DNA from: Amycolatopsis saalfeldensis
Lineage (GTDB): Bacteria > Actinomycetota > Actinomycetes > Mycobacteriales > Pseudonocardiaceae
Reading direction: 5' to 3'
DNA length: 64,000 nt
Assembly: GCF_900110575.1 (NCBI RefSeq)
Contig: NZ_FOEF01000013.1
Span: 205,776-269,775 of the forward strand
The notes beneath the pieces were generated by a model. That model ran no database searches and was not told the origin of the DNA. It saw nothing but the letters and a program-made list of their open reading frames with translations. The translations under genes were made by a program, and so were the position numbers. Positions within the stretch are counted from its first letter, which is position 1. Each line of letters opens with the position of its first letter. Shown here one piece after another: positions 25,868 to 34,717 of the stretch.

Positions 25868-26022
25868 TAGGATCACTTGATAGATCGGGACGCCTGCCCG
25901 CGGTACCCGGCCGGGCGGGTACGCGAATGATCTTTTTCTTGCCTGGTCAGGGGAACTCACGCCGCGGTGGCCGAGCGGCGCGGCCGGCCGCGGGAATTCG
26001 CACCGAGTGGGGGACGGCAGCC

Positions 26023-27090
26023 TCAGGCCCGGTCGCGTTCGCCCGGGGCTTGTTCGGCGCGGGCTTCCTGGGCGCGGGCGACCCAGGTTTCGGCCTCGTT
26101 GACGGAGCCGCGGCCGTGCAGCATCCGGGCCAGGCTGAGCATGCCCTGCACGTCGCCGGTTTCCGCCGCGGCGCGGAAGAACTTCTCGGCCTGTGCGAGG
26201 TCATCGCGCGCCTCGGCGAGGTGGCCGAGGTTCGTCATCGCCGGGACGCTGCCGTGCTCGGCCGCCTTGCGGTACCAGGCCGCGGCCTCGCCGTCGTCGC
26301 CGCGGTTGCGGGCCAGCACGCCGAGGTTCGTCATCGCCGCGATGTCACCGGCCTCGGCCGCGTCGAGGTACCAGGCTTCGGCCTCGTCGACCTCGCCGCG
26401 ACGGTGCAGCAGCAGCCCCAGCCGGACGGCCGCCTCGACATTGCCGCCCGTCGCGCCCTGGCGGTACCACGCTTCCGCGTCCTTGGTGCGGCCGAAGCGC
26501 TCCGCCTGGCCGCCGAGCAGGCAGGTGCCCGCGAGGTCGCCCGCGTCGACGGCCTCACGCCACCAGCGCGCGGCCTCGCTCTGCCGGCCCCGCCCACGCA
26601 GCACGAGGCCGACGTCGAGCATCGCGGCGGTGTTGCCCGCGCTCGCCGCGCGGCGGCACCAGTCCTCGGCTTCGTCGGCGCGGCCGCGTTCGGCGAGCAG
26701 GTGGCCGAGCGCGGCCATCGCCTCGGTTTCCTCGGTTTCGGCGGCCGCGCGCAGCCAGTACTCCGCGTCCTCGAGCCGGCCGCGGCGTTCGAAGGAACGG
26801 CCCAGCCCGACCATTCCGCGCGGATCACCGGCCAGCGCGGCTTCGTGGTACCAGCGTTCGGCTTCTTCGTGGGCGCCCCGGTCGGTGAGCAGGTGGGCCA
26901 GCACGGTCATCGCGACGCGGTCGCCGCCCAGCGCCGCCCGGCGGTACCAGGACTCGGCCTCGACCAGCTCGCCGCGCTCGCGCAGGGCCGCCGCGACGCG
27001 GGTCATGGCGACCAGGTTCCCGCCCTCGGCGGCCTTCAGCTGCAGGTAGTCGTCGACCCGCGTGTTCCACTTCCGTAGCCGCCCGGACAT
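26023..27090 (-). CDS. Sel1/TPR-repeat protein
   Basis: 355 residues from ATG 27090 with AGGGAG upstream; a longer frame exists but lacks family features. After ~25 residues it is made of about nine 36-residue helical repeats with the pattern AE-x-WYR-x-AA-x-x-GD-x-x-AM-x-x-LG. It is probably a cytosolic protein-interaction scaffold. It lies upstream of the hydrogenase operon on the same strand, but 230 bp and an operator separate them, so no functional link is claimed. Confidence 0.85.
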   Translation of the reverse strand: MSGRLRKWNTRVDDYLQLKAAEGGNLVAMTRVAAALRERGELVEAESWYRRAALGGDRVAMTVLAHLLTDRGAHEEAERWYHEAALAGDPRGMVGLGRSFERRGRLEDAEYWLRAAAETEETEAMAALGHLLAERGRADEAEDWCRRAASAGNTAAMLDVGLVLRGRGRQSEAARWWREAVDAGDLAGTCLLGGQAERFGRTKDAEAWYRQGATGGNVEAAVRLGLLLHRRGEVDEAEAWYLDAAEAGDIAAMTNLGVLARNRGDDGEAAAWYRKAAEHGSVPAMTNLGHLAEARDDLAQAEKFFRAAAETGDVQGMLSLARMLHGRGSVNEAETWVARAQEARAEQAPGERDRA

Positions 27091-27262
27091 CGGCGACGCT
27101 CCCTTCGAGCTGGGTCCCCACCTCGTAGTCGCTCGGCACGCGGTTTGCGTGACAGGTGGCCCCGGACACGTTCGGCGGCGGCCGGGAGTTTCTGCGCCGA
27201 CGCCGCCGCGCGGCCCGGCATACTGCCGCTCCCGCCCCCGTCGAGAGGACCCCTCGCGCGCC

Positions 27263-27922
27263 ATGGCCCGGAAGCTCCCCACCCAGCGGATCCTGTTGCT
27301 CGTCGTGGTTCTCGCCGTCGCGATCGCGGGATTCTGGTACGCCGGAAGGGGCGTCGACGCGGAGCCCTCCTCGCCGCCGCCGGCCAGTGCGGGCGACGCG
27401 ACGAAACAGCTGGCGGAGCTGAAGATCGCCGACCGCGGCTCGATGACCGGCTACTCCCGTGAGAAATTCCCGCACTGGGACAACCAGGGGCACAACTGCA
27501 ACACCCGCGAGCTGGTCCTCAACCGCGACGGCAAGGACATCAAGGCCGGCGCCGACTGCAACCCGACGTCCGGCACCTGGTTCAGCGTCTACGACGGCGC
27601 GACCTGGACCAAGCCCGGCGACGTCGACATCGACCACATGGTCCCGCTCGGCCAGGCCTGGGCGAGCGGTGCGCGCGACTGGCCGCAGGACAAGCGCGAG
27701 CAGTTCGCGAACGACCTGACTCGCCCGCAGCTGTTCGCCGTCACGGACAACCTGAACCAGCAGAAGAGCGACAAGGCGCCGGACGAGTGGAAGCCGCCGC
27801 TGGTCTCGTTCTGGTGCACCTACGCGACGGACTGGATCACGGTCAAGCACTACTACGCCCTCACCGTGACCACGGCGGAGAAAACCGCGCTGACGGACAT
27901 GCTGCGGCGCTGCCCCGCCTAA
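27263..27922 (+). CDS. Secreted or anchored HNH-family nuclease (DUF1524/GmrSD C-terminal type)
   Basis: 219 residues. An N-terminal signal or anchor helix (LLLVVVLAVAIAGFWYAG, about 10-28) is followed by a Pro/Ser-rich spacer and a nuclease domain. DIDHMVPLGQAWASGARDW carries the DHxxP histidine metal motif. NCNTRELVL and CNPTSGTW fit the extracellular HNH family. Ten bases separate it from the next gene. Likely an exported DNase; no immunity gene is seen next to it. Confidence 0.87.
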   Translation: MARKLPTQRILLLVVVLAVAIAGFWYAGRGVDAEPSSPPPASAGDATKQLAELKIADRGSMTGYSREKFPHWDNQGHNCNTRELVLNRDGKDIKAGADCNPTSGTWFSVYDGATWTKPGDVDIDHMVPLGQAWASGARDWPQDKREQFANDLTRPQLFAVTDNLNQQKSDKAPDEWKPPLVSFWCTYATDWITVKHYYALTVTTAEKTALTDMLRRCPA

Positions 27923-27931
27923 GCTGGCCCG

Positions 27932-28585
27932 ATGGCGACATTCGTGCTGATCCACGGAGGCGGCGGCAGCGGCTGGGACTGGCATCTGGTCGGTGCCGAG
28001 CTGCGGCGGCGGGGGCACGACGTCGTCGCGCCCGATCTGCCGATCGAGGACCCCGCGGCGAAGCTGGCCGACTTCCGTGACGCCGTGGTGTCCGAGGTCG
28101 GAGAGCGCGCGGATGTCGTGGTGGTCGCGCATTCCTACGGCGGGTTCACCGCGCCGCTGGTGGCCGACCGGCTGGACGCGCGGCTGCTCGTTTTCGTCGC
28201 CGGCATGGTGCCCGCGCCGGGGGAGACGCCCGGGCAGTGGTGGGAGAACTCCGGCTACACCTCGCCGAGTGAGAAGCTGAGCGTCGTCGAGCAGTTCCTC
28301 GGCGACGTGCCGGCCGAGCTGGCGGAGGAGAACATCGCCCGCGGACGGGATCAGCGCAGCGCCGAGTGGGACGACCCGTGGCCGCTCGCCGCGCTGCCCG
28401 ACCTCCCCACGCGGGCGCTGCTCTGCCGCGAAGACCGGCTCTTCCCACCGGACCTGCAGCGGCACGTCGCGAAGGCGCGCCTGGGGATCACGCCGGACGA
28501 GATCAGCGGCTCCCACATGGTCCTGCTGAGCCGTCCGGTGGAGCTGGCCGAACGGCTCGAAGGGTACTTCGCCGCCCTGCGGTAA
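27932..28585 (+). CDS. Alpha/beta-fold hydrolase
   Basis: 217 residues, cytoplasmic. LIHGGGGSGWDWH is the oxyanion region. The nucleophile is the Ser in VVAHSYGGF (~residue 69), the Asp is likely in CREDRLFPP and the His in GSHMVLLS. This is the esterase/lactonase-like small hydrolase family with short lid. Substrate unknown. Probably co-transcribed with the nuclease gene 9 nt upstream. Confidence 0.88.
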   Translation: MATFVLIHGGGGSGWDWHLVGAELRRRGHDVVAPDLPIEDPAAKLADFRDAVVSEVGERADVVVVAHSYGGFTAPLVADRLDARLLVFVAGMVPAPGETPGQWWENSGYTSPSEKLSVVEQFLGDVPAELAEENIARGRDQRSAEWDDPWPLAALPDLPTRALLCREDRLFPPDLQRHVAKARLGITPDEISGSHMVLLSRPVELAERLEGYFAALR

Positions 28586-28695
28586 TGCCGAGCCTCCAAA
28601 TGGTCTAGACCGATTGACGGGCCGCGCCCGGGCTGCCTACCGTCGAGTCCCCGCCGCGTGTTTCCTCCACCCCGGTCCACCTGGAGGTTTTCACC

Positions 28696-29454
28696 ATGCC
28701 CGTCAGATCCCTTTTCCGAGTCTTCGGTGCCGTCGCGCTCACGCTCGGCGCGCTGGTCACCGTGCCCGTCGCCACCGCGCAGGCCGCCGATCTTCCCGCG
28801 TGCCAGCACTTCTACACCGGCCCGATCCCCGAACGGCCCATCACCGGCGGCCACGGGCCCGGCCCGCTCGTCGACCCGGTGGACGTGAGCGGACGGCTGC
28901 CCGCGCCCACCGGCGTGAGCGGCGGGCTGGGCGCGGACGGCAAGGTCACGTTCACCTTCGCCCGCGTGCCCGGCGCGGTCGCCTACCGCGCGTTCCGCAA
29001 CGGCCAGGCCCTGCAGTGGATCAGCGACTGGGGCCAGGCGAGTTTCCTGGTCACCGACGCCAGCCCCTGCCAGAACGCGAACTACCAGCTCTACGCGATG
29101 ACCGCGGAGGACAACACCCCCGGCTCGCTCGGCCAGATCTCCACGGCCTACCGCCTGGACGGCTCGAACCAGCTCACGCCGTACGCCATGGCCAAGGGCA
29201 CCACGCTGAACTACAAGGTGACCTCGTACAACGACGTCGCCCAGACCGCGCTCGGCTACAACGCCGGCCCCGGCTTCTGTGCCGTGGACGCACGCAACAT
29301 CCCTTGGGGGACAAGGTTTTTCGTCCCCGGTTACGGGCACTGTTACGCCGCTGACATCGGCAGCTGGATCAAGGACGACATCGTCGACGTGTGGCTGCCC
29401 GGCTCGCAGGCCAACGACTGGGGCGTGCAGGGCCTGACCCTGACCGTCGAGTGA
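28696..29454 (+). CDS. Secreted 3D-domain protein
   Basis: 252 residues with GGAGG 8 nt before the ATG. A clear Sec signal (residues 1-31, ending AQAAD) precedes an FN3-like segment (~60-145). The C-terminal 3D domain contains IPWGTRFFVPGYG, ADIG, and DIVDVWLPGSQANDWGVQ, with the conserved Asp triad of MltA/RlpA-like double-psi barrels. Probably binds or cuts cell-wall glycan. The next gene converges with no intergenic base. Confidence 0.85.
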   Translation: MPVRSLFRVFGAVALTLGALVTVPVATAQAADLPACQHFYTGPIPERPITGGHGPGPLVDPVDVSGRLPAPTGVSGGLGADGKVTFTFARVPGAVAYRAFRNGQALQWISDWGQASFLVTDASPCQNANYQLYAMTAEDNTPGSLGQISTAYRLDGSNQLTPYAMAKGTTLNYKVTSYNDVAQTALGYNAGPGFCAVDARNIPWGTRFFVPGYGHCYAADIGSWIKDDIVDVWLPGSQANDWGVQGLTLTVE

Positions 29455-30090
29455 TCACCACCGGTCGACGTGCAGGACCTCCGAGAGGGGACGGCGCGCG
29501 GCCGGCTTGAAAGTGTCGCCGGTGTAGTACGCCGTGGGGATCAGCGCGGCCTGGTGGACGTCGTCCGGCAGGCCGAGGATCTCCGCGGCCTCCCGCTCGT
29601 GGTTCAGGTGCAGCGTGGTCCACGCCGTGCCGAGCCCGAGCGAGCGCGCGGCCAGCATGTAGCTCCACACCGCGGGCAGCAGCGAAGCCCACATCCCGGC
29701 CTGGTTCCCGTCCGGCAGCGTCGCCGACCCGGTTTTCAGGCACGGGATCAGCAGCACCGGCACGTCGCCCATGTGGTCGGCGAGGTATTCGATGCTGCCG
29801 CCGGTGCGCTGCTGCACGGGGGCGCGCGTCGGGTCGTCGGCGAACAGCTTGCCCGCGAAGCCCGAGGACGCCATGTACGCGTACGTCGCGCGCCGGTACA
29901 GCTCGCCGATGGCCGCGCGCTGATCGACGTCGGTGACCACGATCCACTGCCATTCCTGGCGGTTCGAGCCGCTGGGCGCCTGCAGCGCGATGGTCAGCGC
30001 CTGTTCGATCAGCTCCATCGGCACCGGCCGCTCGAGGTCGAGCCGCTTGCGGACGGTGCGGGTGGTGGTCAGCAGTTCTTCGGGGTTCAC
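29455..30090 (-). CDS. Nitroreductase-family FMN oxidoreductase
   Basis: 211 residues from GTG 30090. RTVRKRLDLERPV and APSGSNRQEWQW are FMN-binding features of nitroreductases. GLGTAWTTLHL and GLPDDVHQAALIPTAYY are typical C-terminal parts. It follows the aldo-keto reductase gene by 4 nt, so the two are probably co-transcribed. Substrate unknown. Confidence 0.88.
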   Translation of the reverse strand: MNPEELLTTTRTVRKRLDLERPVPMELIEQALTIALQAPSGSNRQEWQWIVVTDVDQRAAIGELYRRATYAYMASSGFAGKLFADDPTRAPVQQRTGGSIEYLADHMGDVPVLLIPCLKTGSATLPDGNQAGMWASLLPAVWSYMLAARSLGLGTAWTTLHLNHEREAAEILGLPDDVHQAALIPTAYYTGDTFKPAARRPLSEVLHVDRW

Positions 30091-30094
30091 CGGC

Positions 30095-31075
30095 TCACCA
30101 CTTGTCGTGGACGAGGGGGCGGATGAGTTCTTCGTAGGTCGCGCGCACGCCGGCGGCGGCCTCCTCCGGCAGCGGCGGCAGCCCGGCCGCGACGGTGTTG
30201 CCGCGCGCCTGCTCCGGGTTGCGCGCACCCGGGATGACCACGCTGACGCCCAGCTGGTCGAGGATCCAGCGCAGCGCGAACTGCGCGACCGTCTGCCCCT
30301 CCGGCACCAGCCCGCGCAGCCGTTCCACGGCCTCCAGCCCGACGTCGAACGGGACGCCCGAGAACGTCTCGCCGACGTCGAACGCCTCGCCGTGACGGTT
30401 GAAGGTTCGGTGGTCGTCGCTGCCGAAGGTGGTGCTCGCGGAGTAGCGGCCGGACAGCAGCCCCGAGGCGAGCGGCACCCGCGCGATGATCCCCGCGCCG
30501 GTCTCCACGGCGGCGGGCAGCACCCGCTCCAACGGCTTGAGCCGCAGGCAGTTCAGGATGATCTGGACCGACGCCACGTTCGGCCGGGCGAGCGCGGCCA
30601 GCGCCTCGTCGCAGGTCTCGACGCTGACGCCGTACGCCTTGATCCGGCCCTCGTCGACCAGCTCGTCCAGCGCGTCGTAAACCGCGTCCGAGGAGTACAC
30701 CGGCGTCGGCGGGCAGTGCAGCTGGACCAGGTCGAGGGTGTCCATCCCGAGGTTCCGGCGGGACCGGTCGTTCCACTCGCGGAAGTTCTTCGCGACGTAG
30801 TTCTCCGGCACCTGCTCGAGCCGGCGGCCCATCTTGGTGGCGACGAAGACGCTGTCGCAGCGTTCCGCCCGGAACCGGCCGACCAGCGTCTCGCTGCGGC
30901 CGTCTCCGTAGACGTCGGCGGTGTCGAAGAACGTCACGCCCTCGTCGGCGGCCGCGTGCAGCACCGCCATCGCGTCGGCTTCGTCCACGGCGCCCCAGTC
31001 GGCGCCCAGCTGCCAGCAGCCCAGCCCCACGGCGGAAACCTCACGCCCGAGCCGGCTGATCTTGCGCGTCTCCAT
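30095..31075 (-). CDS. Aldo/keto reductase
   Basis: 326 residues from ATG 31075; an earlier ATG adds a non-conserved tail. NADPH-dependent TIM-barrel reductase with FFDTADVYGDGRSE (Asp and Tyr of the catalytic set), FVATKMGR (Lys) and LVQLHCPP (His). ARNPEQARGN is the cofactor end motif. First gene of a pair with the nitroreductase. Confidence 0.9.
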   Translation of the reverse strand: METRKISRLGREVSAVGLGCWQLGADWGAVDEADAMAVLHAAADEGVTFFDTADVYGDGRSETLVGRFRAERCDSVFVATKMGRRLEQVPENYVAKNFREWNDRSRRNLGMDTLDLVQLHCPPTPVYSSDAVYDALDELVDEGRIKAYGVSVETCDEALAALARPNVASVQIILNCLRLKPLERVLPAAVETGAGIIARVPLASGLLSGRYSASTTFGSDDHRTFNRHGEAFDVGETFSGVPFDVGLEAVERLRGLVPEGQTVAQFALRWILDQLGVSVVIPGARNPEQARGNTVAAGLPPLPEEAAAGVRATYEELIRPLVHDKW

Positions 31076-31126
31076 GGCGGCGATCCTAGGCCGCCCGGTC
31101 GCCCGCGAGCGTTCCGGCGCCGCCAC

Positions 31127-31546
31127 TCACAAACTCGGGATGGCGAACGTCGCCCACACGTACTTGCCGCTGTCGCAGGCCTCGTAGCCCCAGAGCTGCG
31201 ACAGCGCGTGTACCAGCTGCAGGCCACGGCTGCGGGCCGCCGCCGGCGACGGCTCCTTCAGCTGCGGCAACTCGGTGCCCGCGTCGAACACGGAGACCAC
31301 CAGCTGGCCGTCGGTGAAGCGCAGCTCGAGCCGCTCCGGCCGCTCGCCGTGCTCGAACGCGTTGGTCACCAGCTCGGAGGTCGCCAGCAGCACGTCGTCC
31401 CGCGAGTTCTCGTCCACCCCGAGGTCAGTGAGCGCTTCGCGGACCACGCTGCGGGCGATGGCGGGCGCGGTGATGTCGTCCGGGAGCGCCAGGCGCACGG
31501 TGATGGGTGCCGCCGTGGCCCGCGTCCGCATCCTCGACGTCGTCAT
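31127..31546 (-). CDS. ATP-binding regulator, anti-sigma/RsbW-like kinase domain
   Basis: 139 residues, GHKL ATPase fold. N-box ELVTNAFEHGE, G1 box VFDAGTELP and G2 segment RGLQLVHALSQLWG are present. Usual size for free-standing actinobacterial anti-sigma-like proteins. It lies 72 bp downstream of the sigma factor gene and may belong to the same partner-switching network. Confidence 0.85.
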   Translation of the reverse strand: MTTSRMRTRATAAPITVRLALPDDITAPAIARSVVREALTDLGVDENSRDDVLLATSELVTNAFEHGERPERLELRFTDGQLVVSVFDAGTELPQLKEPSPAAARSRGLQLVHALSQLWGYEACDSGKYVWATFAIPSL

Positions 31547-31618
31547 GGGCGTCCACACCTCCCGACCTGTCCGTCAGTTTCTCGCACCGGCTAACTACCC
31601 AGCCGGGTGGCCGTCGAA

Positions 31619-32395
31619 TCAAGTGCCTTCGGTGATGTCAGTCTCGACCAATCCCGTCCGCAGTTTCTTAAGTGTCGCCGCCAGCAAACGCGAGACCTGC
31701 ATCTGCGAAACCCCCACCCGGCGGGCGATGTCCGACTGGCTCATCCCCGAGCCGAAGCGCAGCGCGACGATCTTGCGCTCCCGCTCCGGCAGGCTCTCCA
31801 GCATGGGCCGCAGGGCCTCCCGCAGCTCCGCCTGCCCGAGGTTCGAGTCCGGCGCGCCGAAGCGCGTGTGGGCCGAGTTCTCCAGCAGGTTGTCCAGCGA
31901 GGCGCCGTAACGGCCCTGTCCCGCGCGCAGGCCCTCGTAGACGTCCTCCATCGGCACGCCGAGGTGGTGCGCGATCTCGCTCGGGCGCGGCGCGCGCGAG
32001 AGCCGCACGGTCAGCTCCTCGCGGGCGGCCGAGATGTTCGCGTTCAGCTCCTTGAGCCGCCGCGGCACCCGCACCGACCAGCTGTTGTCGCGGAAGTGGT
32101 GGCGCAGCTCGCCGGAGATCGTCGGCACGGCGAAGGCCAGGAAGTCGGTGCCCTGCGTGGGGTCGTACCGGTCGACGGCGTGGATCAGCCCGACGGTCGC
32201 GATCTGCACGAGGTCGTCCATCGCCTCGTCGCGGTTGCGGAACTTCCGGGCCAGGTTGCGCGCCAGCTCCAGGTGCTCGCGCACGAGCTGGTCCCGGATC
32301 TCCTCACGGCGCGGCGAGCCGTCCGGCAGCCCGGCCAGCTCGTCGAACAGCGACGCCACATCGGTGGACCCGTCGCCTTCGGCGGGGTTCGTCAC
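31619..32395 (-). CDS. SigF/SigB-type stress sigma factor
   Basis: 258 residues, group 3 sigma-70 factor. Region 2 shows DLVQIATVGLIHAVDRYDP and FAVPTISGELRHHFRD. Region 3 includes RLSRAPRPSEIAHHLG. Region 4 has ALRFGSGMSQSDIARRVG and QMQVSRLLAATLKKLR. The GTG start overlaps the anti-sigma stop (GTGA), the standard arrangement for a sigma factor co-translated with its inhibitor. The product is probably active in stress or stationary phase. Confidence 0.93.
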   Translation of the reverse strand: MTNPAEGDGSTDVASLFDELAGLPDGSPRREEIRDQLVREHLELARNLARKFRNRDEAMDDLVQIATVGLIHAVDRYDPTQGTDFLAFAVPTISGELRHHFRDNSWSVRVPRRLKELNANISAAREELTVRLSRAPRPSEIAHHLGVPMEDVYEGLRAGQGRYGASLDNLLENSAHTRFGAPDSNLGQAELREALRPMLESLPERERKIVALRFGSGMSQSDIARRVGVSQMQVSRLLAATLKKLRTGLVETDITEGT

Positions 32396-32808
32396 GAGCG
32401 GGCCGCCTCGCTCTCCCGCACGAGCTGGATCCGGGAAAGGTAACCGCCGTCGACCGGCGTCACGGTGCGCCGGGCCGAGGTGGCCAGCGCGGAGAGCAGC
32501 TGCCAGGACAGACCGGTCGCGTCCGCGTGGTCCGCCGCGTCGGACAGCACCGAGACGGTGACCTCGATGCGCCCCTCGATCCACGAGAACACACAGGTCA
32601 GCTTCCCGTCGGCGGCCGACGGGAGCAGCATCGAGCACGCTTCGTCCACGGCCATCCGCAGATCCTCGACCGCGTCCAGGTCGAAGTCCTGCCGCATCGC
32701 GATGTCGGCCACGATGGTGCGCAGGGTGGGCACCACGTGCGGAATCGCCGCCGTCCGGACCTCGATGAGCTGGGCGTCTTCCCGATCGAGCGGGGCGTTC
32801 TCCTCCAC
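32392..32808 (-). CDS. Anti-sigma factor (RsbW/UsfX-like)
   Basis: 138 residues from GTG 32808, with AGAGGA upstream. GHKL-type ATPase fold with DLRMAVDEACSMLLPSA, where the usual N-box Asn is not conserved. Mycobacterial UsfX is also atypical here, by my recollection. It is coupled to the sigma gene by a 4-base overlap and presumably holds the sigma factor inactive until a STAS antagonist binds it; one such gene lies nearby at 33518. Confidence 0.85.
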   Translation of the reverse strand: MEENAPLDREDAQLIEVRTAAIPHVVPTLRTIVADIAMRQDFDLDAVEDLRMAVDEACSMLLPSAADGKLTCVFSWIEGRIEVTVSVLSDAADHADATGLSWQLLSALATSARRTVTPVDGGYLSRIQLVRESEAARS

Positions 32809-32963
32809 GTGCTGTCCTCTCTCCGGCGCACAACGGCCGTGTCCTCCTGCTGCCCGGCCACGAGATGCCCGGGGTGTGAGCAAACCAAACCCGGGTTTGA
32901 TTCGCGCGACCGGCGGGCATGTAAGCGGTCGGAGAAGCTGATCCCGGTGAAAGTGGGGACGAG

Positions 32964-33272
32964 ATGGCTGACGTGAGCCGGCTGCCCAACGTGGTGTCCG
33001 AAGAGTGGGAGTGGCAGCTGCAAGGGTCCTGCCGCGGCGCGGACAGCAGCCTCTTCTTCCACACCGACAACGAGCGCGGGTCCGCCCGCGAGCGGCGCGA
33101 GTCGCGGGCTAAGGCGATCTGCCAGACCTGTCCCGTGCTGGCGCAGTGCCGCCGGCACGCGATGACCGTCCAGGAGCCGTACGGCATCTGGGGCGGCCTC
33201 GGTGAAATCGAGCGCCGCGAGCTGTTCCTGCGGCAGCGTCGCGCGAAGCGCAAGACGGTCTCCACGCACTAG
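32964..33272 (+). CDS. whiB3: WhiB-family Fe-S regulator, WhiB3/WhiD type
   Basis: 102 residues. Four cluster Cys in SCRG and CQTCPVLAQC, then the turn motif EPYGIWGGL and basic RQRRAKRK for DNA. WEWQLQGSCRGADSSLFFH matches the WhiB3/WhiD subfamily closely, as remembered. GGGGA lies 6 nt before the ATG. It is divergent from the sigma/anti-sigma pair. A redox- or NO-sensitive transcription factor; WhiB3-class proteins often bind a principal sigma factor. Confidence 0.92.
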   Translation: MADVSRLPNVVSEEWEWQLQGSCRGADSSLFFHTDNERGSARERRESRAKAICQTCPVLAQCRRHAMTVQEPYGIWGGLGEIERRELFLRQRRAKRKTVSTH

Positions 33273-33294
33273 ACCACCCCCGAAACGCCTACGC

Positions 33295-33319
33295 CCCGCG
33301 TGCCGGTCCGGCACGCGGG
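33295..33319 (+). terminator. Hairpin terminator after the WhiB gene
   Basis: Perfect 12-bp inverted repeat (33295-33306 with 33308-33319) around a single T, starting 23 nt after the stop. There is no T tract, as is common in high-GC actinobacteria, so termination is probable but not certain. Confidence 0.55.
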
Positions 33320-33517
33320 CAGACGTGTGTCCGGGCCGTTCGGCGTCGACGCCCGCCCTGTGCGTACCGGTCCCCGGGACAGGTGGCGGCCGTCGCGGGC
33401 ACGCCCGCAGGCTGGGTTAGGGTTGAGTCTCCAGATGCCTGGAACCGTGACACGGTTGCCGCTTGAGACAACAGGCGCGTACCGGCGCAGCAGCAGCGCC
33501 TGACTAGGAGAAACTGC

Positions 33518-33871
33518 ATGCCCGCAGCCGACCAGAACGCCACCCCGCCCGGGTTCGGCATCACGCTGGACACCAGGGCCGACGAGCCGAGGGTGGTGGT
33601 CATCGGAGAGCTCGACCTGCTCACCAGCCCGCAGCTGCAAGAGGCCTTGGCCGGGTTGATCGCGGACAAGAGCTCGCAGCGCGTGGTGGCCGATCTGACC
33701 GGGGTCACCTTCTTCGACTCCTCGGCGCTGAACGTGGTCCTGCACGCCCAGCGGCAGGCCCGTGAGCAGGACGTCGAGCTCGCGGTGGTGCCCAGTTCCG
33801 CCGTGAGCCGAGTCATCGAACTCACGGGCGTGGCCGAACACCTGAGCGTGTCGGAGGAGCCGCCCGCCTGA
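33518..33871 (+). CDS. STAS-domain anti-sigma factor antagonist
   Basis: 117 residues, RsbV/SpoIIAA-like. VIGELDLLTSPQLQEAL and VTFFDSSALNVVLHA mark the fold; the second contains the Ser that anti-sigma kinases phosphorylate. AGGAGA precedes the ATG. With the nearby sigma and anti-sigma genes it completes a partner-switching set, though it is transcribed separately. Confidence 0.92.
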   Translation: MPAADQNATPPGFGITLDTRADEPRVVVIGELDLLTSPQLQEALAGLIADKSSQRVVADLTGVTFFDSSALNVVLHAQRQAREQDVELAVVPSSAVSRVIELTGVAEHLSVSEEPPA

Positions 33872-33928
33872 TCCCCGCTACGGTCGCCGCGGACCTGAAT
33901 TCCGTCGTCGACCTGGGGGATGAGCACG

Positions 33929-34717
33929 ATGATGGGGCGCACACACGCCCTGACCGGCTGGTGTGCGGGCCTGGCCCTCGCACCAGCCGTCGGAGCGGCC
34001 TCGGTGCACCAAGCGGTGGTCTTCGGGGCCACCACGGCCGGGTTCGCCCTGCTGCCGGACCTCGACCACCCCGGCGCCAGCGCGTCACGCATCTTCGGCT
34101 GGCTGACCGGCGCGATCTCCTGGCTCCTGCGCCGCGTCTCCGCTTCGGTGTACGCGCTGACCAAGGGCCCTCGCGACGAGAAGGTGACCGGCAAGCACCG
34201 CCATCTTTCACACACCGTGCTGTTCGCCGCGGGCCTCGGCGCCGCGACGGCGGCGGGCACGGCGGCCGGCGGTCCGTGGGCCGTGTTCGGGGTGGTGGTC
34301 TTCGGGCTCCTGCTGGCCGAGGGCGCACTGGGCGACTGGCTGCTGCCGCTGAGCGGCGCGGCCGTGGCGTGGTGGTACTTCACCGCGCCGCCGGACCACG
34401 CCGCCCAGCTCCAGCAGATCTCCGGCTGGCTGGGCTTCGCCGTCGCCGCCGGGTGTTTCGTGCACTGCCTCGGCGATTCCCTCACCGAGTCGGGCTGCCC
34501 GTTCCTCTTCCCGCTCCCGATCGCCGGCGAGACCTGGTACGAGATCCGGCCCCCGAAGCCGATGCGGATCCGCACCGGCAAGAAGGTCGAAACCCGGCTC
34601 GTCTTCCCGGTGTTCGTGGTGGTGGGCGTCCTGCTGGTGCCCGGCGTGTGGCAATGGACGGCCACCACGGCCGAACGGCTGTTCAGCCCTCCGGCGTCGC
34701 AGTCCGCGACGCCGTGA
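33929..34717 (+). CDS. Membrane-bound YdjM/DUF457-like metal-dependent hydrolase
   Basis: 262 residues from ATG 33929, chosen because GGGGG lies 9 nt before it and directly abuts the ATG at 33920. Motifs GRTHALTGW, LLPDLDHPGA, KHRHLSHT and CLGDSLTESGCPFLFPL fit the LexA-binding/YdjM membrane hydrolase family, with His/Asp metal ligands and four to five membrane helices. Substrate unknown. Its last 35 bases overlap the converging next gene. Confidence 0.82.
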   Translation: MMGRTHALTGWCAGLALAPAVGAASVHQAVVFGATTAGFALLPDLDHPGASASRIFGWLTGAISWLLRRVSASVYALTKGPRDEKVTGKHRHLSHTVLFAAGLGAATAAGTAAGGPWAVFGVVVFGLLLAEGALGDWLLPLSGAAVAWWYFTAPPDHAAQLQQISGWLGFAVAAGCFVHCLGDSLTESGCPFLFPLPIAGETWYEIRPPKPMRIRTGKKVETRLVFPVFVVVGVLLVPGVWQWTATTAERLFSPPASQSATP

